Assembly (NCBI RefSeq): GCF_005845215.1
Contig: NZ_SPHO01000005.1
Span: 62,001-126,000, forward strand
DNA from: Clostridium sp. 1001271st1 H5
GTDB taxonomy: Bacteria; Bacillota; Clostridia; Lachnospirales; Lachnospiraceae
DNA: 64,000 bases
Reading direction: 5' to 3'
The translations under genes and the position numbers were made by a program. The notes beneath the pieces are model-generated. The model made no database searches and was not told where the DNA came from. It was given only the letters and a program-made list of their open reading frames with translations. Positions 1 to 9,398 of the stretch are shown piece after piece (the stretch's first letter is position 1; each line of letters begins with the position of its first letter).

Positions 1-83
1 TGAAAAGGAGTTTATAACAAAAAATAAGCATTTCTCATAAGGAATTGTTTTTGAAAAATTGGAATATGCGGAGGAGGTATACA

Positions 84-539
84 ATGTTTAAGGTGATAAA
101 GGAAGAATTTATTGTCATTGGCAAAGAGGGCTCAACATTAGATGGCGAAGGATTTATTCAGAAATTGTGGAATGATGCAAATAGTCATTTTAGTGAAGTA
201 GCACATCTGGCGAAGAAAGACGCAAACGGGAGTATTGTGGGAATATGGGGTGCTATGTCTGATATTTCTCACTCATTTAAGCCCTGGGAAGATGGCTTTC
301 GTAAAGGCTTATATCTGGCTGGAGTGGAATGTATTGATCATGCAGAAGCACCTGATGGATGGACAAAATGGACAATACCAAGTTATGAATATATAGTTGT
401 TGAAAACCATAATGGAGTGTTTGAAGAAACCATTGGTCAAATGAATGAGGAGGGTATTTCTCTGGTCGGAGCAGTTCACGATTATACCGACCCAGCAACC
501 GGAAAGGGCTATATGTATTTTCCGATAAGAGAAGTTTAA
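84..539 (+). CDS. GyrI-like / AraC effector-binding-domain protein
   Basis: This 151-residue stand-alone protein resembles the GyrI-like small-molecule-binding fold: an N-terminal strand, then a W-x-x-F block (SFKPWEDGF) and a C-terminal YMYFPI strand typical of the family. It has no DNA-binding domain, signal peptide or membrane segment, so it should be cytoplasmic. The ATG at 84 is chosen because a strong GGAGGAGGT ribosome site ends 3-4 bases upstream; an in-frame ATG at 45 would add 13 residues without a comparable site. Known relatives bind hydrophobic cations or act as effector sensors, but the ligand cannot be told here. The fold call is from sequence feel only and is moderately sure. 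Confidence 0.7.
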   Translation: MFKVIKEEFIVIGKEGSTLDGEGFIQKLWNDANSHFSEVAHLAKKDANGSIVGIWGAMSDISHSFKPWEDGFRKGLYLAGVECIDHAEAPDGWTKWTIPSYEYIVVENHNGVFEETIGQMNEEGISLVGAVHDYTDPATGKGYMYFPIREV

Positions 540-625
540 TAAATCCCAGCTTGGCAGGTAGAAAAATTTAATGGAAAATGTTTTATTAATGTCTGTACTC
601 CAGTGCAGAGGAAAGGAATGATAAC

Positions 626-2329
626 ATGGATACGCTTTTGATACAATCCGTCCCCCTTCTGGAGAAGTCCGAATCATCCGATATTCCGGAAACCACCGGC
701 TCTCTGCTGGTGCCTGACCCGGATTCGGAATATGGCTATAAGGTGGAGGAGATGCCAGAATCCTATGGTACGACTTTGACGCAAGAGGAGTTTACTGAAG
801 AATTTGGCTCCTATCATGCAATCAATAATGTGGCGCTCTCTAATTATATATCGTTCCTGCTTCCATTTACAGCAAGTATTTGTCTTGTATACCTGCTAAA
901 ACGGTTTCTGAAACCCAGACTGGAACGGTTTCACTGGGGGAACCATTTCCTGCTGGCGGTACTTTTTTTTACATTATTCAAGTATCGGTGGTGGATTCAG
1001 CTGCCGCGCGGTCTATACTATTTATTCCCTGTTATGGAAATGATTTTCTTACTGGCAGTTATCTGTCTTGCCTGCAAGGGGAAATTCAGCAAAAAGGTAT
1101 ATATTGCGGTTACATTCGAGGCTGTTTTCGGATTGTGCCAGACACTTTACACCTATGGACAATTATTTTTTAAGGAGATCAGCAGTTACCTGGAACTTCC
1201 CCAAAATTCAGAGATGCTTTGTCTGTATTCCTACATGAAAGATCAAGCGGCTTCCATAAATGCGTCAGAAATCGTAAACATTTATTTAGATTGGGAGAAA
1301 TGTCTGATGCTGTTTGTTTCCTGCGCAGTGATAGTCCTCTCTGTCAGAAAACTGGCGCACACAGTCAATCAGAATACAGAAGGAATTCCCCGAAGCGAGT
1401 TGTATTTTTTGCTGACGCCGGCATTTGCAGCGATTGTCTATTCTATCTTTACAGGAGCAGCTTATTTCCTGGTGTGGAATTCCGTATTTGTTGACTGGGC
1501 AACATGGGACGACCCGCTTCAAAGCATGACGTTATATTTTATGATTCCGCTAATGGCGGTGGCCTCCCTCCTTTGTATCCTGTACGCTTATACAATTTAT
1601 CAGAAGCTTGTCGGCTATGTGGAGGAAAAGCAGCGGGCGGTTATCCTGGAAAACCAGGTAAATCAGATGCAGGGCCATATCAAAGAGATTGAGGAACTTT
1701 ACACGGGTATCCGATCCATGCGGCACGATATGCAGAATTGTCTCTTTGATATCAAGAGCTTACTGGCGGCGCAGGGAATTGACGTGGAGGAGAAAGACAG
1801 CGAATTGGCAGGCTATTTTTCCGGGATCGGCACCGCGCTGGACACATTGAATTATTCCATCCATACAGGCAATCCAGTGACGGATGTGGTGCTCAACGGG
1901 AAAGCCAGACGGGCAAAGGACCGGGGGATACAGTTTGACAGTGAATTCCGCTTCCCGAAAGATTTTGGCATCGATGCGTTTGACCTGAGCATCATTCTGA
2001 ACAATAGTCTGGATAATGCCCTGGAGGCCTGTGAGATCTTGCTGGAGAAGGATTCAGAGGCCAGGACATATATAAAAATAAGATCTTTCTGTAAAAATAA
2101 CATGTTCTTAATGAATGTGGAAAATAGCTGCGATGGCGTTTTACTCGAGGCGGAGAGCAGCTCAGGTCCACGTACCAGAAAAAAAGATACAGTTCAACAT
2201 GGACTCGGGTTTCAGAATATTCTGCGATGCTCGGAAAAGTATTATGGAACTGCGAAATATGTATGCAGCGGGGAGACATTTCAGCTTAATGTTATGCTTC
2301 AGAAGGCCGAGGGAGCGAGCGTAGATTGA
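626..2329 (+). CDS. GHKL-type sensor histidine kinase (AgrC/VirS-like)
   Basis: A 567-residue membrane kinase. An N-terminal acidic segment of about 70 residues is followed by roughly six hydrophobic segments up to residue 330, a coiled linker, and the phospho-acceptor motif SMRHDMQN with His at about residue 367. The ATP-binding domain has an N-box NNSLDNALEA (Asn about 459) and a G-box HGLGFQNI near the end. This is the HATPase_c_5 arrangement of peptide or environment sensors that usually pair with LytTR-type response regulators. No LytTR gene is present in the window; the next gene, 26 bp downstream, is an OmpR-type regulator that already has its own kinase. Start ATG at 626 follows GAGGAAAGG. 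Family call is firm; signal unknown. Confidence 0.88.
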   Translation: MDTLLIQSVPLLEKSESSDIPETTGSLLVPDPDSEYGYKVEEMPESYGTTLTQEEFTEEFGSYHAINNVALSNYISFLLPFTASICLVYLLKRFLKPRLERFHWGNHFLLAVLFFTLFKYRWWIQLPRGLYYLFPVMEMIFLLAVICLACKGKFSKKVYIAVTFEAVFGLCQTLYTYGQLFFKEISSYLELPQNSEMLCLYSYMKDQAASINASEIVNIYLDWEKCLMLFVSCAVIVLSVRKLAHTVNQNTEGIPRSELYFLLTPAFAAIVYSIFTGAAYFLVWNSVFVDWATWDDPLQSMTLYFMIPLMAVASLLCILYAYTIYQKLVGYVEEKQRAVILENQVNQMQGHIKEIEELYTGIRSMRHDMQNCLFDIKSLLAAQGIDVEEKDSELAGYFSGIGTALDTLNYSIHTGNPVTDVVLNGKARRAKDRGIQFDSEFRFPKDFGIDAFDLSIILNNSLDNALEACEILLEKDSEARTYIKIRSFCKNNMFLMNVENSCDGVLLEAESSSGPRTRKKDTVQHGLGFQNILRCSEKYYGTAKYVCSGETFQLNVMLQKAEGASVD

Positions 2330-2355
2330 AATAATAAAGCCAGGGAGTGATAAGT

Positions 2356-3015
2356 TTGAAAATCCTGATTATAGAGGACGAAGAGATGATCGCAGATATC
2401 ATATCACGAGGGCTGACCAGAGCGGGATATCAATGTGAATGTGTTTACGACGGAACTGACGCCGCCGGGCTTCTGGAAGAAAAGCGGTATGATTTAATTC
2501 TTCTTGATATTATGCTTCCCGGTGTGGTTGGCTATGAACTGATGGAGTATATAAAGAATTTAGGAATTCCTGTTATTTTTATTACGGCGAAGGCCCGTTT
2601 GGAGGACAAGATAAAGGGATTTAAGCTGGGCGCAGATGATTATATTACGAAACCGTTTGAACTGGCCGAACTGACAGCACGTGTGGAAGCTGTTTTAAAA
2701 CGGTACTATAAAACGCAGTCCCGGATTTCGGTGGCAGGAATGGAAATTGATACGTTGTCGAGAACAGTTAAAAAAAACGGGCGGTTAGTGGAACTCACTG
2801 CAAAAGAATATGATTTGTTTCTGGTATTTTTAAGAAACCGTAATATTGCCCTTTACAGGGAACGTATTTATGAGGAGGTATGGGGAGGAGAATATGATCC
2901 GGACAGCCGGACGGTGGATATTCATGTACAGCGTCTGAAACGGAAGATGGGGTTAGAGGATTATATCATATCTGTAAGAGGGATTGGATACAGATTTGAG
3001 GTGTCAGAGACATGA
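2356..3015 (+). CDS. OmpR/PhoB-family response regulator
   Basis: A 219-residue response regulator. The receiver domain (residues 1-115) has the acidic pair in IIEDEE, phospho-acceptor Asp51 in LLDIMLPG, and the conserved Lys in ITKPFE. A winged-helix trans_reg_C domain follows (about 125-218) with TAKEYDLF and the recognition segment RTVDIHVQRLKRK. The TTG at 2356 is preferred because AGGGAGTGA lies 8-9 bases upstream; a GTG at 2347 would sit inside that ribosome site. It overlaps the following kinase by 4 bp (ATGA), so the two are translationally coupled partners. The target is probably the lipoprotein gene downstream or itself, which is inference. Confidence 0.93.
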   Translation: MKILIIEDEEMIADIISRGLTRAGYQCECVYDGTDAAGLLEEKRYDLILLDIMLPGVVGYELMEYIKNLGIPVIFITAKARLEDKIKGFKLGADDYITKPFELAELTARVEAVLKRYYKTQSRISVAGMEIDTLSRTVKKNGRLVELTAKEYDLFLVFLRNRNIALYRERIYEEVWGGEYDPDSRTVDIHVQRLKRKMGLEDYIISVRGIGYRFEVSET

Positions 3016-4451
3016 AACTGTGGCAGAAGTTCTGTCTGTGGCCGCTTCTCTTTTTCTTATCTGTATACATGGGGACCGGTATTCTGCTGATTGAGAAGAA
3101 TGCGCGGGAAGTGTTTCAAATTAATTTAACGCAGCTGCTGGAGGAGCAGAAAAGTATTTCAGAAGGATTAAACTGGTATCTTTACATCAGCAGTTTACGC
3201 GATTCCAGGAGAGGGATGGGAAAAGCGAACGCCTATATGAGAGAATATATGGAAAACCGCCCGTCCATTCAGGGAGTTTATTATGAGATTACAGATTATA
3301 GAAGGGTGGAACAGCCTGTGTACAGTAATCTGGATTTTGAACTTCCGGTGATGGAGATGCGGGATGTTGTCTATGCTCCTCAATATAAGGTTTTGAAATA
3401 TAGAGAGAAATATTTTCTCCGTCTGACCAGTCTGTTTTCCGCTCAAGATAACTCATACAGGAATACCAGCTTTATGGATATTACAGTGTTTATCAGGAAT
3501 CGCAGTCGGCAGTACCAGTACTTTTTTACCCTTTTTTTGCTGTCTATCATTGTTCTGTCCACCGGGATGTACGGTATATCCAGACATTTAACAAAATCAA
3601 TCCGCCTTTTGACAGATTCAGTCAGAAAAATGGGCAATAGCAATTTTACAGGTCATGTAGCGGTTCAGGGAAAGGATGAGATCAGTGAACTGGCAGAACG
3701 TTATAATGAGATGGCGCGGGTCATTGAGGATAAAATAACAGAGCTCCAACAGACGGCAGAGGAACAGAGGCGTTTTATAGACAATTTTTCTCATGAACTG
3801 AGGACACCGCTCACAGCCATTGTTGGCTATGCGGATTTACTGCGGTCCTCGGATAATGATGGGGCAGACACACAGGAATTGGCAGAGCGAATTTTCAGGC
3901 AGGGAAAGCGGATTGAAAAATTATCGGAGATGATGCTCCAGCTCGTATTTCTGGAACGCCACAATTTTAAGTTGATACCTTTTGATTTGAGGGAGGTGCT
4001 GTTGGAGGCAGAAGCTGTGTTAAAACCATCCATAAAGCGGGCACGGATGAGACTGGTATTTGATACACCAGATGAGCCGGTTTATGTGGCGGGGGAGAAA
4101 GATCTCCTTTTAAATCTCATCGGGAATTTGGCAGATAATGCAAGGAAAGCTTCCATGTCCGGTGATACAATACGAATTTCCACATGGAAAGAAGAAAATC
4201 GTGTGGTGTTGGAGGTTGAAGACGAAGGAACAGGAATACCCGAGGAGGAACAGTCGAAGATTTTTGAGACTTTTTATATGGTGGATAAGGTAAGAAGCAG
4301 GCGGAATAATGGGGTAGGGCTTGGACTCTCCATCTGCGCGGATATTGTAAAAGTCCACCATGCTGAAATTATGCTGGAAAGCAGAGAAAATGAGGGAACT
4401 AAAGTTAAAATCCTTTTCCCATGTTACAAACATGAAACAATTCCCGGATAA
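3012..4451 (+). CDS. HAMP-containing sensor histidine kinase
   Basis: A 479-residue membrane kinase with transmembrane segments at about 5-27 and 168-190 flanking an extracytoplasmic sensor of about 140 residues. A HAMP linker follows (about 190-245), then HisKA with the H-box NFSHELRTPLTAI (His261) and an HATPase_c domain with N-box NLADNARKA, EDEGTGIPEE and GLGLSICADIV. It overlaps the preceding OmpR-type regulator by 4 bp, which identifies its partner. The sensor region has no domain I recognise. A classical class-I kinase; family is certain, stimulus is not. Confidence 0.93.
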   Translation: MKLWQKFCLWPLLFFLSVYMGTGILLIEKNAREVFQINLTQLLEEQKSISEGLNWYLYISSLRDSRRGMGKANAYMREYMENRPSIQGVYYEITDYRRVEQPVYSNLDFELPVMEMRDVVYAPQYKVLKYREKYFLRLTSLFSAQDNSYRNTSFMDITVFIRNRSRQYQYFFTLFLLSIIVLSTGMYGISRHLTKSIRLLTDSVRKMGNSNFTGHVAVQGKDEISELAERYNEMARVIEDKITELQQTAEEQRRFIDNFSHELRTPLTAIVGYADLLRSSDNDGADTQELAERIFRQGKRIEKLSEMMLQLVFLERHNFKLIPFDLREVLLEAEAVLKPSIKRARMRLVFDTPDEPVYVAGEKDLLLNLIGNLADNARKASMSGDTIRISTWKEENRVVLEVEDEGTGIPEEEQSKIFETFYMVDKVRSRRNNGVGLGLSICADIVKVHHAEIMLESRENEGTKVKILFPCYKHETIPG

Positions 4452-4499
4452 AATAGCGCCATACCAAATAAATGGTTGAAAGAGAAAAGGAGATTGACT

Positions 4500-5246
4500 A
4501 TGAGAAGAGAGAAAAAAATGATAGGCGTATTTTGTGCGGGAGTTCTTGTATTCAGTATGTCGGGCTGTGGGACCGTTTCTGCTCAGACACCTCAAACGCA
4601 GCAAGTGAATACCGTTACGTCAGAGCGGAATTCAAATGAGGAAGCCAGAAACAGGGAGGAAACCGGTCAAGTGAAATCAGATGATGTTTTTATTGCTTCG
4701 GCAAAGGAGGCGTTGAGTAAATATTTCGACGTCAATCTGGTAGATACAACCGGATATTCTGTTGATGTGCAGCATATGGAGGCACTGCCGGAATACGATG
4801 TAGAGCAGCAGGTAGCGGTAACTTTCCTTCCAGATGAACTTAATATGGGGACAGTTGACGAAACTACAGTGATTGACATGGAGAATATTGCTACAAAACC
4901 TATGTACGATGTGTCCTTTACAGAAGAGGGAACCGTAAAAGGTATCCATCTAAGTTATACGGACTGGAAAAACAGCGAGAAGCCGGTTACAGTTGAATTG
5001 GCAAAGGAACTTGCAAAGGAATTTGTGATTTCCCATGGGCTGGCAGAGGAAGGCAGCTTAAACATTTTGGGTGGTTCAGCTACCTCGGCCGATACGATAA
5101 CGGTAGTAATCAGGCACAAGGAAGGACGTGCTCTGGTGATTGGGGTAGATTCTCAGGCGGGAAGAGTAAGGTTTTTTGAAGATATGCTTGAAAAGGCAGC
5201 AGTTAAGTCGGTTACGCCGTTAGAGGAAGGAAAAGGTTTAGGCTGA
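4500..5246 (+). CDS. Predicted lipoprotein downstream of two-component system
   Basis: A 248-residue exported protein. The N-terminus is Lys/Arg-rich (MRREKK), then a hydrophobic stretch and a lipobox ending MSGC with Cys23 as the likely lipidated residue. A Gln/Asn/Thr-rich spacer follows to about residue 60, then a folded region in two similar halves with patterns such as SAKEALSKYF and ELAKEFVISHGLA. I do not recognise a named family. ATG 4500 is chosen over an ATG 24 bases upstream because AAAGGAGA precedes it at the right distance. It sits 48 bp after the kinase in the same direction, so it may be a regulon member or accessory sensor of that system. Confidence 0.75.
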   Translation: MRREKKMIGVFCAGVLVFSMSGCGTVSAQTPQTQQVNTVTSERNSNEEARNREETGQVKSDDVFIASAKEALSKYFDVNLVDTTGYSVDVQHMEALPEYDVEQQVAVTFLPDELNMGTVDETTVIDMENIATKPMYDVSFTEEGTVKGIHLSYTDWKNSEKPVTVELAKELAKEFVISHGLAEEGSLNILGGSATSADTITVVIRHKEGRALVIGVDSQAGRVRFFEDMLEKAAVKSVTPLEEGKGLG

Positions 5247-5310
5247 TTATCATAGGTATGAAAGAAGGGAGGTTAGTATATCCGTATTATAATTAAGGGA
5301 AAATAGCAAG

Positions 5311-5363
5311 CAACAATCAGGTAGAGAAGGTGATTTAAACGATCTTCTCTACCTTGATTTGCT
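5311..5363. repeat. Long inverted repeat (hairpin) in decayed intergenic region
   Basis: AATCAGGTAGAGAAG at 5315-5329 pairs with CTTCTCTACCTTGATT at 5344-5359 with one bulged base and a 14-base loop. The flanks (GCAAGCAAC against GCTACTTG) extend the pairing weakly. There is no T-run directly after it, so it is not a clear terminator. It lies between the lipoprotein gene and the deleted XRE gene and could be a terminator relic or the end of a small element. Confidence 0.55.
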
Positions 5364-5392
5364 ACTTGATTGGCTCCTGCTATTAAGATAAG

Positions 5393-5597
5393 TTATTTTA
5401 AATCAAGCATTGTCTGCATTGTGGAAAGTATAATGTTTTTATCTCTGTCACTTAAAAGATGAAACAAACGGGTAAATTGTTGTTCACTTTCAACGAGCAG
5501 TTACCCCAATATGTTTAGCTAACTGTTCTTGTGTCATTTCTAGTTTTTGGCGTGCTTCTTTTATAAGAGGACCGATATATTTAAATTGTTTTTCCAT
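5393..5597 (-). pseudogene. XRE-family regulator remnant, internally broken
   Basis: Reading the minus strand from the ATG at 5597 gives a typical HTH_XRE start: IGPLIKEARQKLEMTQEQLA, then KHIGVTAR and a stop. Directly beyond the stop, in the same frame, runs a C-terminal tail (SEQQFTRLFHLLSDRD... MLDLK) ending at 5393. The helix-turn-helix is cut after its second helix and the middle of the protein is missing, so this is a decayed gene with an internal deletion. Similar short XRE proteins are common in integrative elements. No coding function is expected unless the 35-codon peptide is made. Confidence 0.7.
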
Positions 5598-5639
5598 CAC
5601 TGATAGAATAACCGCTCCTCTACCTCCAGCTCATCCAGC

Positions 5640-6210
5640 GCTTAACCGATATGTATTCAGCAGGCGGATTGTCTGCGGAGAGTGCGCAACAAACTTCCGC
5701 AGGCAGAAAATATACATTGGAAAGCCGTATGAGAAGATTCAGTGGTGCTGCTATCAGCATATCAAGGACAGCAAAAAATGCAGTCAAAAAGCGGTTCGAG
5801 AGGATTTAATCCAGGCCGCCTTCGTCCGCCTTTGGAACCGCCTGTCCAGCAACTACGAAGAGATACTGATTCCCATGCTGGCCGCCTTAAAAGCGATTCA
5901 GACTAATCCGGAGCAGGAGCGGGAAATCGAACAAATCGAAAATCAAATACAGGGAATTAAAATGCAGAAGTCATATGCTGAGTAAGGTACTTACAGAGGG
6001 AGGCATAGGCTCTGCTATTTTTATAGAAAAACAAAACCGGCTGGGTGAGCAGTTGGAAAACGCCAGGAAGAGGCTGCGGTAGCTGCAAAATCAAAAAGCC
6101 TTTGAAAAGGAAATTTCCCAGACAGAGTATTTAGTGACCATACTCCGCAAGCGGCCAACAATTCTGGACGTCTATGATGAAGAATTTAAGAATTTTACGG
6201 CATCCTGGTA
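5640..6210 (+). pseudogene. C-terminal remnant of a large serine recombinase
   Basis: Frame 1 from about 5650 encodes a zinc-ribbon-like block (RRIVCGECATNFRR ... IQWCCYQHIK) and a following helical segment (AFVRLWNRLSSNYEEIL) typical of the C-terminal part of large serine recombinases of the TnpX/resolvase class. The frame closes at 5983-5985, but homology continues one base over from 5972 (LTEGGIGSAIFIEKQNRL) with an in-frame TAG at 6080-6082, then goes on to about 6210. The catalytic N-terminal domain is absent. Truncation, one frameshift and one stop make it non-functional: the scar of an integrated mobile element. Confidence 0.78.
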
Positions 6211-7508
6211 TCAACGCCTTTCTTCAACAAAAAAGCTCTATACCACAGCCTCTGTTCCTCAAAAAATTCACTCCATCCCACAAGTATCCCTTCTCTATCC
6301 ATACATTCGGCACATTGAATCGTCTGGAGAATCCGAGTGGAGTATAATCGTTTGTAATTGTCTCCCTTCATTTTTAAAAGTATGAAGGGATATCCAGTGG
6401 CGAGGCATTCCGCCAGTTTACAGTAACATTCGCAGACTATGGTACATGGACAATGCTTTGTTATGAATGTTAAAAAAAACATCCACAATAAGATAGTCCT
6501 TTTTCTCTTTATAGATTTGATTCAAAGTCTGGAGAAATTCGTATAATGCTTCTTCAGAAACCTGTTCAAAGGTAAAACGGCTAACGTTACTAACTGTTAA
6601 TGACAGAAACTGGAGACTTTCTAAAAGGCGTTTCAGACCAAACTGAACAGAAACTCGGCTTATATCCACATTTTCATGTCCAAGGCATACCTGTGTTCCC
6701 CTCCCCTGATAGGACTTTACCACACCAAAGTCAGACAGAGAGGCCAGGGTACGGCGTATGGTGATGAGTGGGATTTGGTAACGTTTTACCATCTGGCTTA
6801 GGGAGGGAAGAAAGCTTCCAACGGGATAGGCTCCATACAAAATTTCCAATATAATCTTCGCTCCCAATGTATAACGGATTTGAGAATGTCTGGGGTAAAA
6901 ATCCCATTCAAATGGAATCTGGGTAAACTCACCTTCCAGAAATTGTGGGGAGAGCGTTTGGATGATTTTAAGGATATATGCAAAAGCATCTATGTAAACT
7001 GTTCCCAATTTATTGGTAAGATAGGCTCCAACTTCATCTTTTGTGAGCGTATCAACCGTTTCTATTATTCCTTTCATAATGTCATGCTCACTGCGCAGAT
7101 ATGGTATACGGGCATGGAAGTTTATTTTTCGGTAGAATGTAAGAATTAAATCATTATAAAGGGAGGATAAGGCGGCCGTGTACAGCCGTATCGAAAGGGA
7201 CATTCCGTCAAAGTCAATGTTTTTAATTTCACTCCATTGTTTCTCCCAGGTTGCTTCATCCCATTGCTTTATGCCGGCCTCCAGTAAAGGACACAAAAGT
7301 AACGGATTCATCTGTCTCATGTCCAGAATGCCGTCCCTATAGGTTGACAGATGAACAGCGATATTGCGCAGATAATCATCGGCGGTAGCCATGTAGGTTA
7401 CCATAGCTGCTTTTGGAGCCCCAATTTTAATGTAGTTCTTGTCCTCCAGGAGTGCCAGCGCTTTCCTGACAGTCGGTATGGACAGATGGAAATAGGCGCT
7501 TATGTTCT
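6195..7508 (-). pseudogene. Truncated, frameshifted double-GntR regulator
   Basis: This minus-strand gene aligns by eye along its length with the intact paralogue at 12364-13797. Its first roughly 36 residues are missing: homology begins at ISAYFHLSIPTVRKAL near 7508 right after an in-frame TAG. The main open segment is 6418-7404 and upstream. Near 6471-6478 a run of eight T (coding strand) shifts the frame; with seven T the product would read DVFLTFITKH, matching DAFLTFITKY of the paralogue, and continue to the stop at 6195. The second GntR winged helix (PSLSQMVKRYQIPLITIRRT) is intact. The 5' loss, rather than the slip, makes this a pseudogene. Its 3' end abuts the recombinase relic. Confidence 0.8.
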
Positions 7509-7542
7509 ACTGTTTTGATAATACCCATAAAAAATAAATGAA

Positions 7543-7571
7543 TTGCGAATATAGACGTATTATGGTAGACT
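7543..7571 (+). promoter_or_regulatory. Probable sigma-A promoter of chemoreceptor gene
   Basis: TTGCGA (7543-7548) and TAGACT (7566-7571) are separated by 17 bp and lie about 70 bp upstream of the chemoreceptor start. It is a reasonable but imperfect match. It sits close to the truncation point of the divergent pseudogene, so the original shared regulatory region may have been altered. Confidence 0.45.
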
Positions 7572-7639
7572 ACAGTTAGCACATGAGCAGAGTTAAAGGG
7601 CCGAGGCAGGAATGATGGGGAACACAATGGAGGGGTAGC

Positions 7640-9337
7640 ATGAAAAGGTTTACTATAGGTAGGAAACTGTTTGTTTCATTTGCAACGATTCTGATGTTGA
7701 TGATTATTGGTTTTTGTATCAGCATCATAAGTTTAGTTAATCTGAATTCAAAAATAAAAGCCTTTTATGATGGACCATTTATTGTCAATGAAAGTGCCAA
7801 CAAAATCCACTCAAATTTTGAAAGAATGCAGAAGGCAACCTACCGTGCCATTGTAAATACAGATGAGGAGATAATTGGGGAGGCAACTGCCAATGCCTTT
7901 GATTCGGCAAGTATAATCAGGGACGAACTTCCAATCGTTAAAGAACATTTTTTGGGAGATTCACAAATTGTAGTACGGCTGGAAGACTGCCTGGCCAGGC
8001 TTGCGCCAATGCGGGAACATGTTCTCTCATTGGCGAAGGAAAATAAAAATGAAGAAGCGGCAGCTTTTATGGAAAGCAACAATATCCTGGTAATCCAAGA
8101 GGCTCAAAAGGAATTGGATGGGCTGATTGTAAGCGGCAACAGAACAGGACTGCAGTTGATGACACAACTGCAGGAACGGCAGGCCAGTGCTGTTACGATG
8201 CTGGTAATTTTGGGATGTGTGAGCGTAATCATTAGCATTGGTTTCTGTGTGTATATTACCAGGGGAATCTCGGCAGGGATAGTGGAATTGGAACAGGCAG
8301 CGCAGAACATAGCGGCCGGACAGCTTTCAACTACCCGAATTACCTTTCAGTCCGGAGATGAGATGGGAAAATTGGCCGATGATATGCGGAGTATGATTGC
8401 CGTACTTACAGCGGTAATCCAGGATGAGACATATCTGTTAAATGAAATGGCAGAGGGGAACTTTGATATCCATAGCCGGGCAAAAGACAGCTACGTGGGT
8501 GAGTTGGATTCCGTGCGGTCTTCTCTGGTCAGGATTATAAATAATTTAAAAGATACCTTATTACAAATTAATCAGTCTACTCTGCAAGTGGCAGCGGGGT
8601 CGGAACAGGTATCATCCGGAGCACAGATTCAGGCCCAGGGGGCGACAGAGCAGGCTGCCTCTATAGAATTATTGTCAAGTGCAATCAGCGACATATCGGA
8701 ACAGGTAGAGCACAATGTGAAGAATGCCCAAGCAGTGAATGAACAAACAAAGACAGTGCAGATGGATGCGGAAGACAGCCGCAGACAGATGCAGGATATG
8801 CTGGCAGCAATGGCAGAAATACGCCACAGTTCACAATCAATCGGACGAATCATTAAGACCATTGAGGACATCGCTTTTCAGACCAATATCCTTGCTTTAA
8901 ATGCGGGGATAGAGGCTGCCCGGGCAGGGAATATGGGAAGCGGTTTCGCGGTTGTGGCGAATGAAGTACGTAATCTGGCAAACAAATCATCTGAGGCATC
9001 CAAAAGCACGGCTGATTTGATAAAAAAGTCCCTGGAAAAAGTAGAACAGGGTGACCGGATTGCAGACCGCACGGCAGAAGCGCTGATGGACGTAGTAAAT
9101 GGAGTGGAGGATATAACGAAGTCGATTCATTCCATAACGGAAGCTTCTGTTAGGCAGGAACTATCGGTACGACAAATTACGCAGGAAATAAGCCGCATAT
9201 CAGGTGTGATTCAGTCCAGTTCCGCTACGGCGGAGGAAATTGCGGCTGCCAGCGAGGAATTATCTTATCAGGCTCAGGTATTAAGCAGAATGGCTAGCCG
9301 TTTCCGGCTGGGAAAAAATGTGGAAGAGGGCAATTAG
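7640..9337 (+). CDS. Methyl-accepting chemotaxis protein
   Basis: A 565-residue membrane chemoreceptor. A transmembrane helix at about 10-32 leads into an extracytoplasmic four-helix-bundle sensor (about 33-185), a second membrane helix (about 186-208), a HAMP domain and a long cytoplasmic signalling domain. The conserved hairpin tip reads EDIAFQTNILALNAG then IEAARAG and FAVVANEVRNLA. It should signal through CheA/CheW, none of which is in this window. The sensor motif YDGPFIVNESANKI resembles that of the kinase encoded 61 bp downstream (YEHPYTVSNESRAM), so the two probably read related cues. Start ATG is preceded by GGAGGGG. Confidence 0.93.
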   Translation: MKRFTIGRKLFVSFATILMLMIIGFCISIISLVNLNSKIKAFYDGPFIVNESANKIHSNFERMQKATYRAIVNTDEEIIGEATANAFDSASIIRDELPIVKEHFLGDSQIVVRLEDCLARLAPMREHVLSLAKENKNEEAAAFMESNNILVIQEAQKELDGLIVSGNRTGLQLMTQLQERQASAVTMLVILGCVSVIISIGFCVYITRGISAGIVELEQAAQNIAAGQLSTTRITFQSGDEMGKLADDMRSMIAVLTAVIQDETYLLNEMAEGNFDIHSRAKDSYVGELDSVRSSLVRIINNLKDTLLQINQSTLQVAAGSEQVSSGAQIQAQGATEQAASIELLSSAISDISEQVEHNVKNAQAVNEQTKTVQMDAEDSRRQMQDMLAAMAEIRHSSQSIGRIIKTIEDIAFQTNILALNAGIEAARAGNMGSGFAVVANEVRNLANKSSEASKSTADLIKKSLEKVEQGDRIADRTAEALMDVVNGVEDITKSIHSITEASVRQELSVRQITQEISRISGVIQSSSATAEEIAAASEELSYQAQVLSRMASRFRLGKNVEEGN

Positions 9338-9398
9338 AGTTCCTGATGTTTAAGAAATTTTTTCAGGTATTCATTTTATGGCAAGAGGAGTCAGCGTC

